NCBI GenBank assembly: GCA_000310025.1
Contig: FN649741.1
Span: forward strand, 1-40,951
Direction: 5' to 3'
Length of the DNA: 40,951 bases
Source: Ectocarpus siliculosus
Taxonomy: Eukaryota; Sar; Phaeophyceae; Ectocarpales; Ectocarpaceae
Below the pieces are notes generated by a model. That model was not told where the DNA came from, did not search any database, and worked only from the letters and a program-made list of their open reading frames with translations. Made by a program: the position numbers and the translations under genes. Below are positions 10,141 through 21,260 of the stretch, in pieces (the stretch's first letter is position 1; each line of letters opens with the position of its first letter).

Positions 10141-11342
10141 GGGGTGAGAATCGTGGAAAATTGCGCCACAGCGTCATGCGCACACCACGCTTGATTTGCA
10201 AGAAGAGGAAAACGTGCGGTGTGCGTGTGTGAGTATGTAACATCGACCGAGATACCCGGCTGACCCATCAAGGAAAAATATATACACCAATGGAAAGACG
10301 TCTCAGTTTCAGTGCGCCTTTGAAAACAAAAATAAATTATTCTACTGTAGGCCATGATCTGGGACCCTGTGACCGAGCGTCACGGGGGAGTCAACGCTAC
10401 TCTCCGGATTAAAGATAGATGATACCGTATCAATGTGTGTGTTTCTTTTCAGACCGACTGCTCGGCATATTTTTTTTATTTCCCTGGACGTTCGTCTACT
10501 GTAGACTAAATGTACATGTAAACTACTGCTGTATGTAGTAATTCCTCCTAGGTGGGGGGGGGGGTGGAATGACTTTTTTTACTGAAGACCGTACCTGTAG
10601 GCTCGTGTGTACGTTATCATTGGTGGAAGGACGTTGACTGGAGACGATCACGCAGGGAGACCACGTGCTGAAAGAAGGGCGTACCTGCGAACCGAGGAAA
10701 CGACGTCACTACAGTAACTGCCTCAGAACAAATCTCCGCCCGCCCACCAACACGAAACACACCGAGCCAAACATAGGGAGAGATATAGTGTCATCACCCA
10801 GCACGACTACCACCATTATCCTGCCCTTCTGGTTCTTGACTGCGTCGGTGAGGACGACCTTGAAGACTGCGACGCGGCATCCCTTTGGGCGGGTTTGTGG
10901 AAGAGTGCGAATCGAGCCCAAAAGCGTCGAGGGGGTAGGCTACGTACAACCAGGAGCCTGTCAAGGCGTCCTACTTCCCCGTAGCACGTATACCTCCCAC
11001 TCCAGCACCGATGGAGGGTTAGAAAGGTCCGGTATCTCCGGTCCACCTCGCCGTCGTCCCTCTCCACCGCTGTGCCGTCCTCCACCCGCTCCTCCGCCAG
11101 GTGAGCGTCCAACACGCACGCCCCTCGTCCTCCACCCTGCCTCCCCCCACCTCCTGGGTCCGCCCATCCCCCGTCATGCTCTAGGCGGGCGGGCGGTCCA
11201 TACGATGGCCGGCAATCCATGCTGACGGCGTGTGCTGTCCTCGATGCTCCGCACGTGGTCGATGGCGTCGAGGCGTTCCGGAAGGAACGACTGTCTGTCG
11301 CCAATTTTTAGGAATCATTCAAGGGAGAAGGGCTCGAGGGGT
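10141..11342. other. decayed sequence downstream of the Helitron-like helicase
   Basis: Includes a G run at 10553-10563. Overlapping ORFs of 160-186 codons at 10665-11225 (+) and 10816-11304 (-) are antisense to each other in GC-rich sequence, and neither is recognised. A minus frame near 11200-11310 reads GDRQSF..ERLDAIDHVRSIED, which could be the C-terminal tail of the helicase. No other gene is supported. Confidence 0.45.
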
Positions 11343-13574
11343 TCAATCTCCAGCATACCGCACCGGCTGTAGGCAGTGAACGATTAACCGTAGCCCCTCT
11401 TGCTGGTGTCGATGTTCAAGAAGCAGCGCACCCTGGCTCTTGTGGATAGTGATGCCGAAGGCGAGCATCAATGGTAATTGCGTTCTGCAGCGGGTATTGG
11501 AAGAGTCGTTCGAAGTACCGCTGCTTCTTCCGCGACCCGCGGGCGGTTGGTCGTCCATGGGGGCGATGGAGACTTGTGAGATCAGTTTGCCCTTCGCCCC
11601 ACCCCCTTCGTAGCGGCCCTAGAAGGTAATGAGGACCCCTGTAATTCTATACGCGAACCCACACGACGACTGGCAGTTCTGGCAGCGCTTGTTCAACCGC
11701 CCACTGCATATGCACCACTCCCCGATGGCTCCGCTGGCAAGGTCGGCCGATACCCAAACGCTGCTGTTGATCCCGAACGCTGTTGTTTTGAACACACTCG
11801 CATCTACGGCGAAGGAGATATGCGGCTGAAAACCTCTGAATCTTTTGGAGGACACTGCACCGTAGCCAGGGATGGTGTGCGTCACTTTGTTTCTCGCGAT
11901 GGGGGCTCCAAGAGAGGTCAAACACGGCCAGTTCCACTTGCCGGCGGCTGCGTGTGCATGTGGAGAAGATATGGAGAGCGTCGTCGAAGCTTTCACGCTC
12001 TACAACCCCCTACGGAGGTAGTGAACCTGTGCGCGAGAACGTCCCAGGCGGCTTCGGTCTGCATGCCCTCGGCGACACGCAGCAGTGAGTCGCGGAAGTC
12101 GGCCTGCTTCGGACCAAGTTTGCGCATGACCTGCGTGAGTTCGACAGCGTCGTTCATCGCCAACCACGCCTGGAGTTCTTGGAAGCTGAGGCCGACTGTC
12201 GAAGGTGTCCGGCTTCACAACGGACTAGCTCCGACTGGAGGAAGCTGGACTGGGTCGCCCATGAGGTTGATGCTCGGTCCTCAGAAGACGTTGAGGTGGG
12301 AGTTCTAACCAACCCTCTCGCCTCCACGCCTCCACGCCTCCACGCCTCCGACCTGTTTTCCGCTAGCTCTAGTCAGGCCGAGAATTTCCTGCCCCACCAT
12401 GGAGAACTCGTCTACGAGGATGAAATCGACGCCAGCCATCCGCTGCTGCTGGTCCCCGCAGGCTGCCTCCGTTATGTGGCTGAGGCCGAAAGAACGGTGG
12501 CCCTGTACGGGAATCCTAGAACCGCTGTGGACGGTCTGTAGCAGCGACAAGTGAGTATTTTGGTTGGAGGGCAGGAAAGATGTCGGAGCGAGTCGTGGGA
12601 ATGAACTCTTTAAGGATATATTCAGCGCGTAGGTTGGCGGGCAATGGAGCACCTCTGTGGACGCAAACAGTCTTTCCGGTGCCCGCGGTTCCAGTGAGCA
12701 ACAAACGAAGAGGAGCCGTGAGCACCGGCAGGGGCCCCATCGGCCTCGCGCCGTTGACTCCGCGGGTCACTTGATGAGCTGCCGCCCGGTAGTTGTCGAG
12801 GCTCGCCGCGTGTTCTTCCAACAGGCGTACAGCGAGAGCCTGTTCCTCGTTGAGGACTGGCACCGGAACCACAACCGCATCTGTGGAGGTGGGGGCGGCG
12901 ACGGCGGTACTGCCTTCCCCGACTCAGGATCTGGAGTCGTCGCGCACTCCTTGTGCCACTCATTGCGACTGGCACCAGTCGGGGTTGACGCCGTCGTGGC
13001 CGTCATTCCACCGCCGACGAGTTCGTCGTCCCCTGGCACCCCCCCCCCCCCCTGGTTCCCACGTCCACTCCTAGGAAGTACTTCTTAAACGCCTGTATCA
13101 TCTCCCAGACGCACCACTTTGCGATATGGGGGTTGGCGATGAGCAGGCGGGTGCGCTCCTGAATGGGACGGACATTTCTTTTGCCCACGCTCGCCTCAGG
13201 CGCCTCCGCAGCCCTTGGCATGAGGCGATAGAGGTCAGCCATGTGGTGATCAGCGGCGGAGTAAGTGGCGAACGTTGACAGAGTCGGAAGGTGGTCTATA
13301 GTGTCCTCGAGCTTGCCCTCCCACTTCGTCGAAAGTCGTCCGTCCCGGGTACATTTGCGACGTACCGTACCGTGATACTCATGAGCTGCTGAACAGTTTT
13401 GTCGCTTACTTCCCTAGGGTCAAGACTGGTAAGGACCGGGTCGTTGTTGAGGGAGACACGGCCCTGTGCCCTAGTCGTCTTTCTGAGCCGCATGTCCTGC
13501 GCGCAGTAGCGGAACATCCTGTGGCTCGTAAAACGGTGGTGAGTCAGGCGCTCCTCGCTCCTATCGACCCTCAA
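11343..13574 (-). pseudogene. Helitron-like replicase/PIF1-type helicase, broken
   Basis: Read on the minus strand in several frames, this follows a Helitron/PIF1 protein from N- to C-terminus. 13310-13410 encodes VRYVANVPGTDDF and 13065-13250 encodes PTLSTFATYSAADHHMADL, then RLLIANPHIAKW, a pattern known from Helitron-like N-terminal domains. The helicase follows: Walker A GTAGTGKT near 12680, Walker B FILVDEFSMVG near 12410, GDPVQLPPVG near 12250, a stretch with LTSLGAPIA at 11870-11930, and LAFGITIHKSQGA near 11440. At least four frame changes and several stops separate these parts, so it is not functional. I do not see the two-Tyr Rep nuclease motif, so the call could also be a non-Helitron PIF1-like protein with the same N-domain. 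The region ends against duplication unit A at about 13.6 kb. Confidence 0.78.
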
Positions 13575-14574
13575 ATCTCATGAGATGAGTGAAGACGTCA
13601 ACCTCCCGAATTATCGGAACACTTTTTTATCGGGTTCGCTCTGTGAACTATGCATGTTGCGTGTGTGTGGGTCTTCGAGTTCACCTCAGCTCTCTGAATT
13701 CTGGAGTCGAAAGGTCTCATCTCTGTCAGTTACGTCTTCTCTCTGATGTGTCTCCTCGCTCTCCTTCTCTTTCTATCTTGGTGGGTCCACCCGCCCATCA
13801 CTGAATCACGACGAGTCTATCATCTTCTATTCCCGCTAGCGGGCTCGTTCGGTCTCCGAAGTTACGAAATTACCGTGTACTTGTATAGTACCGTCACAGA
13901 CAGACTCGTTCTTGTAGGCCTCATCTGCGCTGACTACTCAATTGTGTTTCTCAGCCTCTAGGTTTTTTTTCCCTCTCATGCCCTGACAGCAGTTGCAGCT
14001 TGGCAACACGTCCGAGTTTCCTCTTTCTCTTTTTCTGACACTTGTTTCTCTCTATAGGGGCACCATGCATCGCTTCATCTATCCCATCTACCACGGCCGA
14101 AGCGCCAAAACCTTCTCTACTCGAGATTCTACTACCTTGCACACGACACAGCGCAATGGTACTTTACAAAAAACGTACCATAGTTGATTCAACATCCCGC
14201 AAACAAACTGAACATAGAGCGGGCCGATCGTTGGGGTCTGTTCATCGACCCATTACCCTAAAGAGTGTGCCTGGGGTACCCTCCACGTTAAACGTTGCCT
14301 TGGAATCGCTCCCATTTGGGGTGGCGCGAAGCACCAAACTACATATAATACTGAAAATGTTGTTGTTGTTCTTGCTGTTGTTGTTGCAAGACTTCCAATA
14401 ACATTTCATGCCAAGTAGACCCACCGGTCGTCTATGTAGACCCAATCTGCCACTGAGCTACCGTAGGACAAGGCCACCCATACTCTGAATAGCGAGCTGG
14501 TCTCGACATAAACATAAACTATGTACGTCATTGCCGTGAACAGCACCCTCTAAGAAGATATTTCAACTCTATTG

Positions 14575-15721
14575 TTGTTGTTGTAAGGCTTCCAACAACG
14601 TATACAATTCCTACACTATTCCATTTCATGCAATGCCAATCAAGTAGACCCAAGGGCCGATCCATGTGGAAGCCCATGACATGCCCGCAATCTTTACCCA
14701 CAAGGCTACTGGGCCAGCGTACGACAAGGGCGTACGTAACAAGTTAATAGATTTGAACATGAACTTGTACGCCATCACGGTAAACAACATCCTGGACGAG
14801 GAGGGAACGGAGGACGCCTTCAATGCTCTCCCAGGGTGCGCTATGATATACTCGGAGTACCGTATACTGGTATGTACTGTTTCGGACAAAAAATCACATC
14901 CGTTGGGCCTGTTGGCGGCGCACTCTATTTACTAGTTGCCGCTAGTATAACTGTAAATACTGAATGATACATGTAGCGCACGCCTATGCACATTCCAACA
15001 ATATGTCCACACGCGGATAATGCTGAGAATACTTCCACAAGACCACGTTGAGAAAGGACGGCCAACTCCAGGGGTGAGAGGGTGCCTCATATCCACCCCG
15101 CTTCCCATCGAACACATCAATCAATGCGGTGCGCTACGCGCGCGCCGAAATGTGCAGCCTGCCCTGACAGTGGAACACTGCGTGTCGTTCCTCGCATGCC
15201 CCACCGAGAGTCTCTACGACTCCCGAGTTCCTTGACGCTTGTACAGGAGACTATGCACACTGGGGGACTAAATATGATATGATGTTTCGTCCTGGGACAT
15301 GCATTGTCCAGATCCATGAACTGCGCCGGTTGAGCAGGCATAGGCTAGGGAACCTGCACGGCGACACGTGCGGGGTTGCAAACCGGGGAACAGCAGGGCC
15401 AGGATACTCAACAAAACATTTGCTTGCCAGCGAGCGTCGGAGCATTAAGCGTTTTGTCGAGGATAAGATTTTCAGTTCTCTCGCTTGAGTTGTCAAGGAT
15501 CATATTTGGGGCAGTTGTCCTGGTTTGAACCATGATCGCATTTTCCGCGTTTCCGGCTGTATCCTCAACCAAGGACTCCAAGTAACATGCGGAATTTTTA
15601 CACCTTAGCAAGCAGAGGTTCGTAGCATTCCGAATGTTCCGCTTACTGCATCCGGAGACAAGGTTCTCCTCCAATAGCCGGTTTCACGTCACCTGCAGAC
15701 CAGGAACTGCCGCCCAGTATT
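14575..15721. other. downstream flank of gene copy 2, no supported gene
   Basis: Duplicated at 29995-31160 and more weakly at 5470-6670. An 89-codon plus-strand ORF at 14666-14935 looks protein-like but is broken by deletions in the 30-kb copy, so I do not call it. The sequence from 15015 to 15370 is the best conserved part in all three versions. Confidence 0.5.
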
Positions 15722-18176
15722 CTAGACCGGTGAGGCGTACAAGGCACCACTCTGTTCCCAGTTGCAGACAGCCTTGAAAGCGAACACCGAGCCCGCGAGG
15801 AAGGCAAGAGCCCCCAGGATAGGAGGGACGGTAAACAGCAGTGCTAGACCGATAGATACGCTGCCGTAGTCGTTAAACTCGTCGTCACTGTTGAACATGA
15901 CCATCAAGGTAATCCTGTACGTGGTTCATGGAAGGGTAACAAGGCGTGGACGTGGTTGTTGCGGGTTATCAAAGGAAGCTTTGAAGGTTTCGAAGGAAGA
16001 AATGAACGTCCTCGACCATAAAGTTACAATGTCGAGTGAGTCGAGATGCGCTTTTCTCCAAACAACCACTGTCCAATCGAAACCTCGTCGAAGGTGACCA
16101 GCGAGCACGATGTGAGAAGGGTCGGCCTTGATGTCAAACACATCATTATCATCAGCACCAGCACGTCTTACGGCAACCATAACATTTCCAATCTTGGCAA
16201 GGGGTCCCGCAAACGTGTTTCGCCACCTCACTTCGACAAGATCGCGTGGGAACACACAAACTGTGAGTCTCTATACTCGTCCTTCTGTAACCCTCTGCCT
16301 GTCCGCTGTTCCCTTGCCCCCTCACCCCTCGCCCCCACTGATGTGCTTAGGTAGAACCGCGTGCCTCAAAACGATGTCAATTGCGATACTCTGGCCGGTG
16401 GTACAGGTGTGACACAAACAACACAGTGTGTCACAGCATATACTATATGGGGAAACCACCCCGGCAACCAGCTGCAATAACCTGTCCCAGGCACGCCAGC
16501 AAGAATCAAGAAATCGTGCAGCTCCTTTGTGAACGGAGGCTGCTAGAATGGCACCAACCCGATGTAAGTCGCGCCGTTTCTTCCTTCGTCATTGTATGCT
16601 AGACGTGTGTGCGATCGTTTTGAACTCCAGACATCAATCTTCCGATACTGCCAAGAACACGGGTCCACGACTCGAGGCACACGCGTCGCAACACTTTGAG
16701 AGCTTGCGAAGACAGAGGACTTACAAGTGTGGTGCATTGTCGTGCATGATGTTGGAACATTCGCGACAGCTCGTCAAACTCGGGAATGACAAGGGCAGAG
16801 ACGACGGGGAGGTCGGGAGCCCTCGAATAGGTGCCGGTTTCCAACACCTCAGCAACAACCACTCACTACGATTCACTCGGCTGAGGCAGTTACCACTATC
16901 ATCCGGTGCGGGTGTACCAGCAGGAGTTACAACGGCGTTGGAGGAAGGACCGTGCACTCTAGACTCACCGTTTGCATCATGCTTGGTACTGTAGATCTAC
17001 TCATTCTTGGTAGTCTTCGGCAACTTACGTCTGCTATGCGTACAGTGAGAGGTCGTCTCGTACAATGATCCATGCACTCACATTATGCCCCCGTTGCAAG
17101 CGTCGGCGATGAAGCCTAGAATGTACAGAACGCCAGCCGCCGTGTACGTGCGTTTCGTTAACGAACAGAGAACAACGCTGCCCATGACGATCCCGATGGC
17201 ATTCCCGATGTATTGGACTGCCACAAACGTGCAGGGGCAAAGGGGAGTAAGACGGGTGTACGTTGAGCAACCGTTTCGGCCGTGAGTCCAACCATCATGT
17301 GTACGTTGTCGCATGAAGAAGCACTTGAACAGTATACAAAAAAGAAAACAATGCGAGCTTGCATCGACCTCATAATTGTCCTCACAACATCACCACTACA
17401 GTAACGGTATGTATCTGACTCCGGCCAACTCCAAAAACACACCGAATCCGTACGCATACACGCTTCTCTAATAAAATCATGGGCCGGTTGGCTGCAATTA
17501 ATTACACTTGAGATGATACTTGTCGGCCGAAGGGAGCCTGTAGCGTGGTGCGTAAACGTCTGCCGTAACAAAACGTCTGCAGTAGCAAACAAGAAACTGA
17601 GACAGCCTTAGCCTTGGCATAAACAGGCAAATCAACTGAAAAGGGGTTTCAAACTCACGATACCACGAGTAGAGAGCGATGATGTGGATGATGATGATGA
17701 TGACAGAGATCCTTCGCGTCTGACGGTGAGCGGAATGAAAGTGGGACGACGCATTGGAGAGGGGGCTAGGGCTTGAGCTTTAAACGACTGCTAAAGCCGA
17801 GCACCCATACTGAGCGATGGCCATCAAGCATATGACAGCAGTCCAGCACACCCAGAGGAAACAAACAACTTCGGATCTGGTATACGCATCTACCTTACAG
17901 TACATAACATCCATGCCCACAACATGCATAGAGATACTGCTGTAGTAAATAGGTCGGATTATTTGTACAAAAACACATTGTTCAAAGTTTTAGCTCAACC
18001 GAGGCGTCTCGCCACCGCCCTCTTCTGTACCAGTCGTACACACAGTAGCAGTCCATCCTCACATTCTTCACAGCGCTCGAAGCGTTGGACGGAACGCTGC
18101 AGCAGCATCTTCGTTGTTGGACAACTGCCTCGGGAACAATGACGCTGGTTGGCTGCTGCTGGTGCTCTACGACCAT
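15722..18176 (-). CDS. four-exon polytopic membrane protein, copy 2 (intact)
   Basis: Spliced model: exon 1 18063-18176, exon 2 17659-17719, exon 3 17082-17217, exon 4 15722-15914; 504 nt, 167 residues. The start ATG lies in ACCATGG. Donors are GTGAGG, GTGAGT and GTGAGT; acceptors end in CAG. Phases fit at every junction (0, 1, 2), and the same junctions work in copy 3. The protein has a Gln-rich N-terminus (residues 1-38, HQQQPTSVIVPEAVV), a basic TRR, and hydrophobic stretches at about 43-59, 62-78, 85-98 and 122-150, so probably four helices. A short acidic stretch, NSDDEFND, precedes the last one. I recognise no known family; the shape suggests a small tetraspan-type membrane protein, function unknown. 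Introns are 343, 441 and 1167 nt. All exons are open, and exon 3 is 136 nt and open in every copy that keeps it whole, which argues for a real gene. No transcript evidence is available to me. Confidence 0.7.
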
Positions 18177-18400
18177 GGTTGCAAGACAAGTACTCCGGAG
18201 AAGTGAGCTAGGGTGGCGAAAGCGATAACGTTGTTGTTGGATGAAGATTGGTGGTGGGGAATGGCAGGTGGTGTACGCCTGGAGCAGCTACGACTTGTCG
18301 AAATGGAGTGGAGAATGATTGGAAAGGTGTCGGTCACGTGTCGGTGCTGTCGAATGTCGGGCTATTGTACCAAATCTACCAAATCTACCAAATCTACGAA
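18177..18400 (-). promoter_or_regulatory. conserved upstream region of copy 2
   Basis: Well conserved with 33890-34110 and with the start of the region right of 40847. It contains an ACTCCGGAG-type palindrome just upstream of the ATG and three tandem TACCAAATC units (about 18369-18398), about 195-220 bp upstream of the start. Conservation between copies could reflect recent duplication rather than function. No TATA box seen. Confidence 0.45.
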
Positions 18401-18430
18401 ACGAACGGTCCCGGACGACGAGGTGACGCT

Positions 18431-18774
18431 TTTTCCAAGAATTGACGAACGGCGAAGTGACCCATGCCTTTTCTTTTTGTGATACTGAGGCTCCTGTCAG
18501 GGACCGGAGACGGTGCCGTTGGAGTATTTGCCCACTGCCAAGGGTGGCTTATTTCCGTGAAATGTAACGAGGAGAGAGAGAGAAAGAGAGACCAGCAGAG
18601 AGGGCAGAGAGGGAGGAGAGTAGAAGACTCTCCGCCTCTACTCTCGGCCGCAAGCGGCCAAAAGACCGCAGAAGAAGAGAAGAGAACTACTTGTTATTCT
18701 TCCGATGGCAAGTTACCCCCAATGAATCGTATCTTTCTGTACTTTGTATGTGCACAAATGTTGGTTATACTTCC
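18431..18774. other. purine-rich spacer, no gene
   Basis: Contains a GAGA-rich tract (about 18570-18625) and otherwise unremarkable sequence. It marks the end of duplication unit A. Confidence 0.5.
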
Positions 18775-18999
18775 TCAGGAAAGTATCCCCCACATCTGAG
18801 CAATCAAGGCGTGTGTCGTCTCGCAACGGTCCTTTCCGCCCCCGATATTGTAAAGCAGCCGGATCTCTCCCCCCGTTGGTTCCCTGTACACCTCGCAATA
18901 TCCTCCAAACGCTGCCGCCGCAGAATCTCCGCCTCGCTCTTCTGCGTCCACCGGGCATCGGGAAGAAGCATTTTCTCCAGGCTCGCTCAGGACGAGCCC
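18775..18999 (-). CDS. candidate terminal exon, unknown protein
   Basis: After a possible CTAG acceptor at 19000-19001, a frame of 75 codons including the stop (TGA at 18775-18777) reads in a balanced, protein-like way: GGYCEVYREPTGGEIRLLYN, then GGGKD and IAQMWGIL. It carries no recognisable domain. A longer ORF in another frame (18713-19039) overlaps it and looks less natural. Upstream exons would lie across the assembly gap, so the call cannot be tested here. Confidence 0.2.
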   Translation of the reverse strand, partial: GLVLSEPGENASSRCPVDAEERGGDSAAAAFGGYCEVYREPTGGEIRLLYNIGGGKDRCETTHALIAQMWGILS

Positions 19000-19046
19000 C
19001 TAGATAGACCCGACGCATCCTCGAAGTCACGCACCACATTATCGCC

Positions 19047-19195
19047 TACCGGACCCGGGTAGAACACGTGTCNNNNNNNNNNNNNNNNNNNNNNNNNNNN
19101 NNNNNNNNNNNNNNNNNNNNNNNNNNNNNNNNNNNNNNNNNNNNTTCGAACTCCTCCTCGAGCGGGTTTGACACGTGTTCTACCCGGGTCCGGTA
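19047..19195. other. assembly gap flanked by a perfect inverted repeat
   Basis: An N run covers 19073-19144. The 24 bases left of it (ending GTAGAACACGTGTC) are repeated as a perfect reverse complement right of it (starting GACACGTGTTCTAC at about 19170), about 120 bp apart. This may be a hairpin or terminal inverted repeat that stopped the assembly, or a joining artefact. Confidence 0.8.
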
Positions 19196-20187
19196 TCTCC
19201 ATCGCCCTGAGGGTTACCAAAAATGTCACTGTCAGCCCCTGTTGTTGAAGCTCCTTCCTAAAATAATGTTTCGAAAGTTCCGATCAATCGAAAAATCGAG
19301 AGTCGTGCATTCCCGCTCTCGTCCCGGTACGCCCATGGCTCTCTCGACGTGTCAACCCCTTGGATGTTTTATTTCGTTTTTCACCACGCACGTTCGTTCA
19401 TCAGGTTCGTTGTGTGAACTACTTTGACAAATGTATGGTGTGCATGTTGCGTGTCGTGTGTGCGTGTGTCTTCAAGTTCTTTGTTTTGGTTTTTCTCGAC
19501 GTGGCGATGTACTCGGAGTATAGTATATAAAATCGGCCTCATCTCTCTCATTTTTGGAAGCTTTTCTGTGTGTCTTCTCTCTTTGTCCCTCTCTCTCTCT
19601 CACTCTCTATCTCTATCTTGGTGGTTCACCCGCCCATCACTCAATCAATCACGACGAATCTATCATCTTCATCGATTCCCGCTAGCGGGCTCGTTTGGTC
19701 TTCGAAGTTACGAAATTTACCGTGTACTTACATACAATAGTAGTACCGTCACAGACTCGTTCTTGTAGGCTTCATGTGCGCTGACATTTACTCGTTATGT
19801 TTCTCGGCACCTAGGTTCCTGTCATCGCCTGACAGCAATTGTTGGTAGCTTAGTCTAGGCCATTTCTTACGGTTCTATGTTGTTGGTGCTAGCTTTTTCT
19901 TTTTCCTTCTCAAAAAAAGACAACTGGCCACAGAACCCCTTCTCACGGTGTCTTCTTTCAGGGAAAAAGGCCAACAAAAAAAGACAACCCGTTTTGGACA
20001 GCCCATCTTGTCTTTATCTGGGGCAGTTTTGGATAGGTCGGGGCTGTCTTTTTCTGTGGTCTTTTTTTGGTCACAACCACATGACGCTACCTACGAAGTT
20101 AATCTCTTCTCGACGGTTGATCCCCGCAAACTCTAACGGTGTTCACACAAGCTGTGTCATGTGACTGGTGCAGAGTCAGTAGCATCT

Positions 20188-20572
20188 GCGAAGGTGTACC
20201 GTAATTCTGTGGGTGGAGAGTGTTAAAGAGGACCCGATTCGCAGGGTATCTGTCGATTGACTTTTACCAGAATCGGTACACCTTCGCATATATATGGCGT
20301 CAGCATGATACTGGTTCGGATCTCCTTGGGTGTACATTTTTTCTCCTGACTTGGACATTTTCCCATGGACACAATGTGTGTCAGTCCTGAGAACACCTCT
20401 TGGAATCGATCCTATAAAGAACCTTGTGACACTTCCATCGAATTACTACCCGTCCTGGCCACAAGAGGTTCCCAGTTGAGGGTAAACTCTGTGGGTGGAG
20501 AGTGTTAAGGAGGACCCGATTCGCAGGGTATCCGTCGATTGACTTTTACCAGAATCGGTACACCTTCGCACA
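20188..20572. repeat. 84-bp direct repeats with an inverted end
   Basis: The block starting GTGGGTGGAGAGTGTTAA at 20208 recurs at 20489 with only a few changes over about 84 bp. The first copy is bounded by TGCGAAGGTGTACCG on the left and its reverse complement CGGTACACCTTCGCA on the right, so it could fold into a long hairpin. The second keeps only the right arm. Confidence 0.8.
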
Positions 20573-20689
20573 TCAGCGGTAGCGTTGTTTTTTCATTCGA
20601 CTGGACCAAGTGGACAACCCGATGTGTGCGGCGCAAACAAGCGGCAAACGAGCCGAGAGAGTCTGGACGCAGCAGCGGGGGGTCTTTGT

Positions 20690-21260
20690 TGGTGTGCTGT
20701 CAACTTTGTTTGCGAACCCAACTTTTGGGCGCCCTATAGCCTCCTGATCTGTGTCAACCACCACACAAGACGGACCATACGCGCCGCTCATGGCGGATAC
20801 CTATGTCATCTCTGTTGCTGGAGTGGGTGGCGAGGGAGCATCGATGAACCAAAGTTGCGACACGGGCGAAAGAGCAAAAACAATTGCTTCAAGACGAGGC
20901 GGGTCATTTTTCCCGCTTGTTCACGACTCTTGCGCTCACAATTTTTGAGCGCCCTTCAGCCTCCTGGTCTGTATCAACCATCACACAAGGCGGACCATAC
21001 ACACAGCTCATGGCGGATACCTTTGTCATCGCTGGTGCTGGAGTGGGTGGCGCGGGAGCATCAATAAACCAAAGTTGCGACACAGGCCAAAGAGCCAAAA
21101 AAAACTGGTTGCTGGCGCGGTGGGTATTTTTCCGGCGTGCTGTTGACCCTCGCCACCTCAGTTTCCGTGCCTCCAATCGCCCTGTGGTCTCCAACAGCCA
21201 TCAACCCAAGACGGACGATACACACAGCTCATGGCGGATGCCTTTGTCATCGCTGTTGCT
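20690..21260. repeat. tandem array, unit about 220 bp, about 2.5 copies
   Basis: Units begin near 20746, 20969 and 21187, with a partial one before. Each carries a GTC-CAAC-CA block, a block CTCATGGCGGATRCCT and GTCATCKCTG. Two units also share AACCAAAGTTGCGACAC. Unit lengths (223 and 218) are not multiples of three and the frame is not kept, so a coding role is unlikely. Confidence 0.8.

Larger units (their letters stand above)
13610..18430. repeat. segmental duplication unit A
   Basis: Parallels unit B, which now lies in pieces at 19365-22085 and 29991-34135. Clear matching blocks are 13775-13990 with 19615-19860, 13995-14550 with 21490-22070, 14575-14940 with 29995-30330, 15015-15760 with 30410-31160, and 15722-18430 with 31165-34135. 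Unit A has none of the three large insertions and so serves as the empty-site reference. Confidence 0.85.

Noticed and set aside
10665-11304. Overlapping ORFs of 186 and 162 codons on opposite strands
   Set aside because: Both depend on GC-rich, low-stop sequence and show no recognisable or repeated peptide.
14666-14935. 89-codon plus-strand ORF that looks protein-like
   Set aside because: The duplicate at 30080-30330 has deletions that destroy the frame, so nothing indicates selection on it.
16599-16862. Minus-strand frame TYSRAPDLPVVSALVIPE as an extra exon of the membrane-protein gene
   Set aside because: Partly shared with copy 3, but broken by a stop in copy 1. Phases join exon 3 directly to exon 4, so I leave it as intron sequence.
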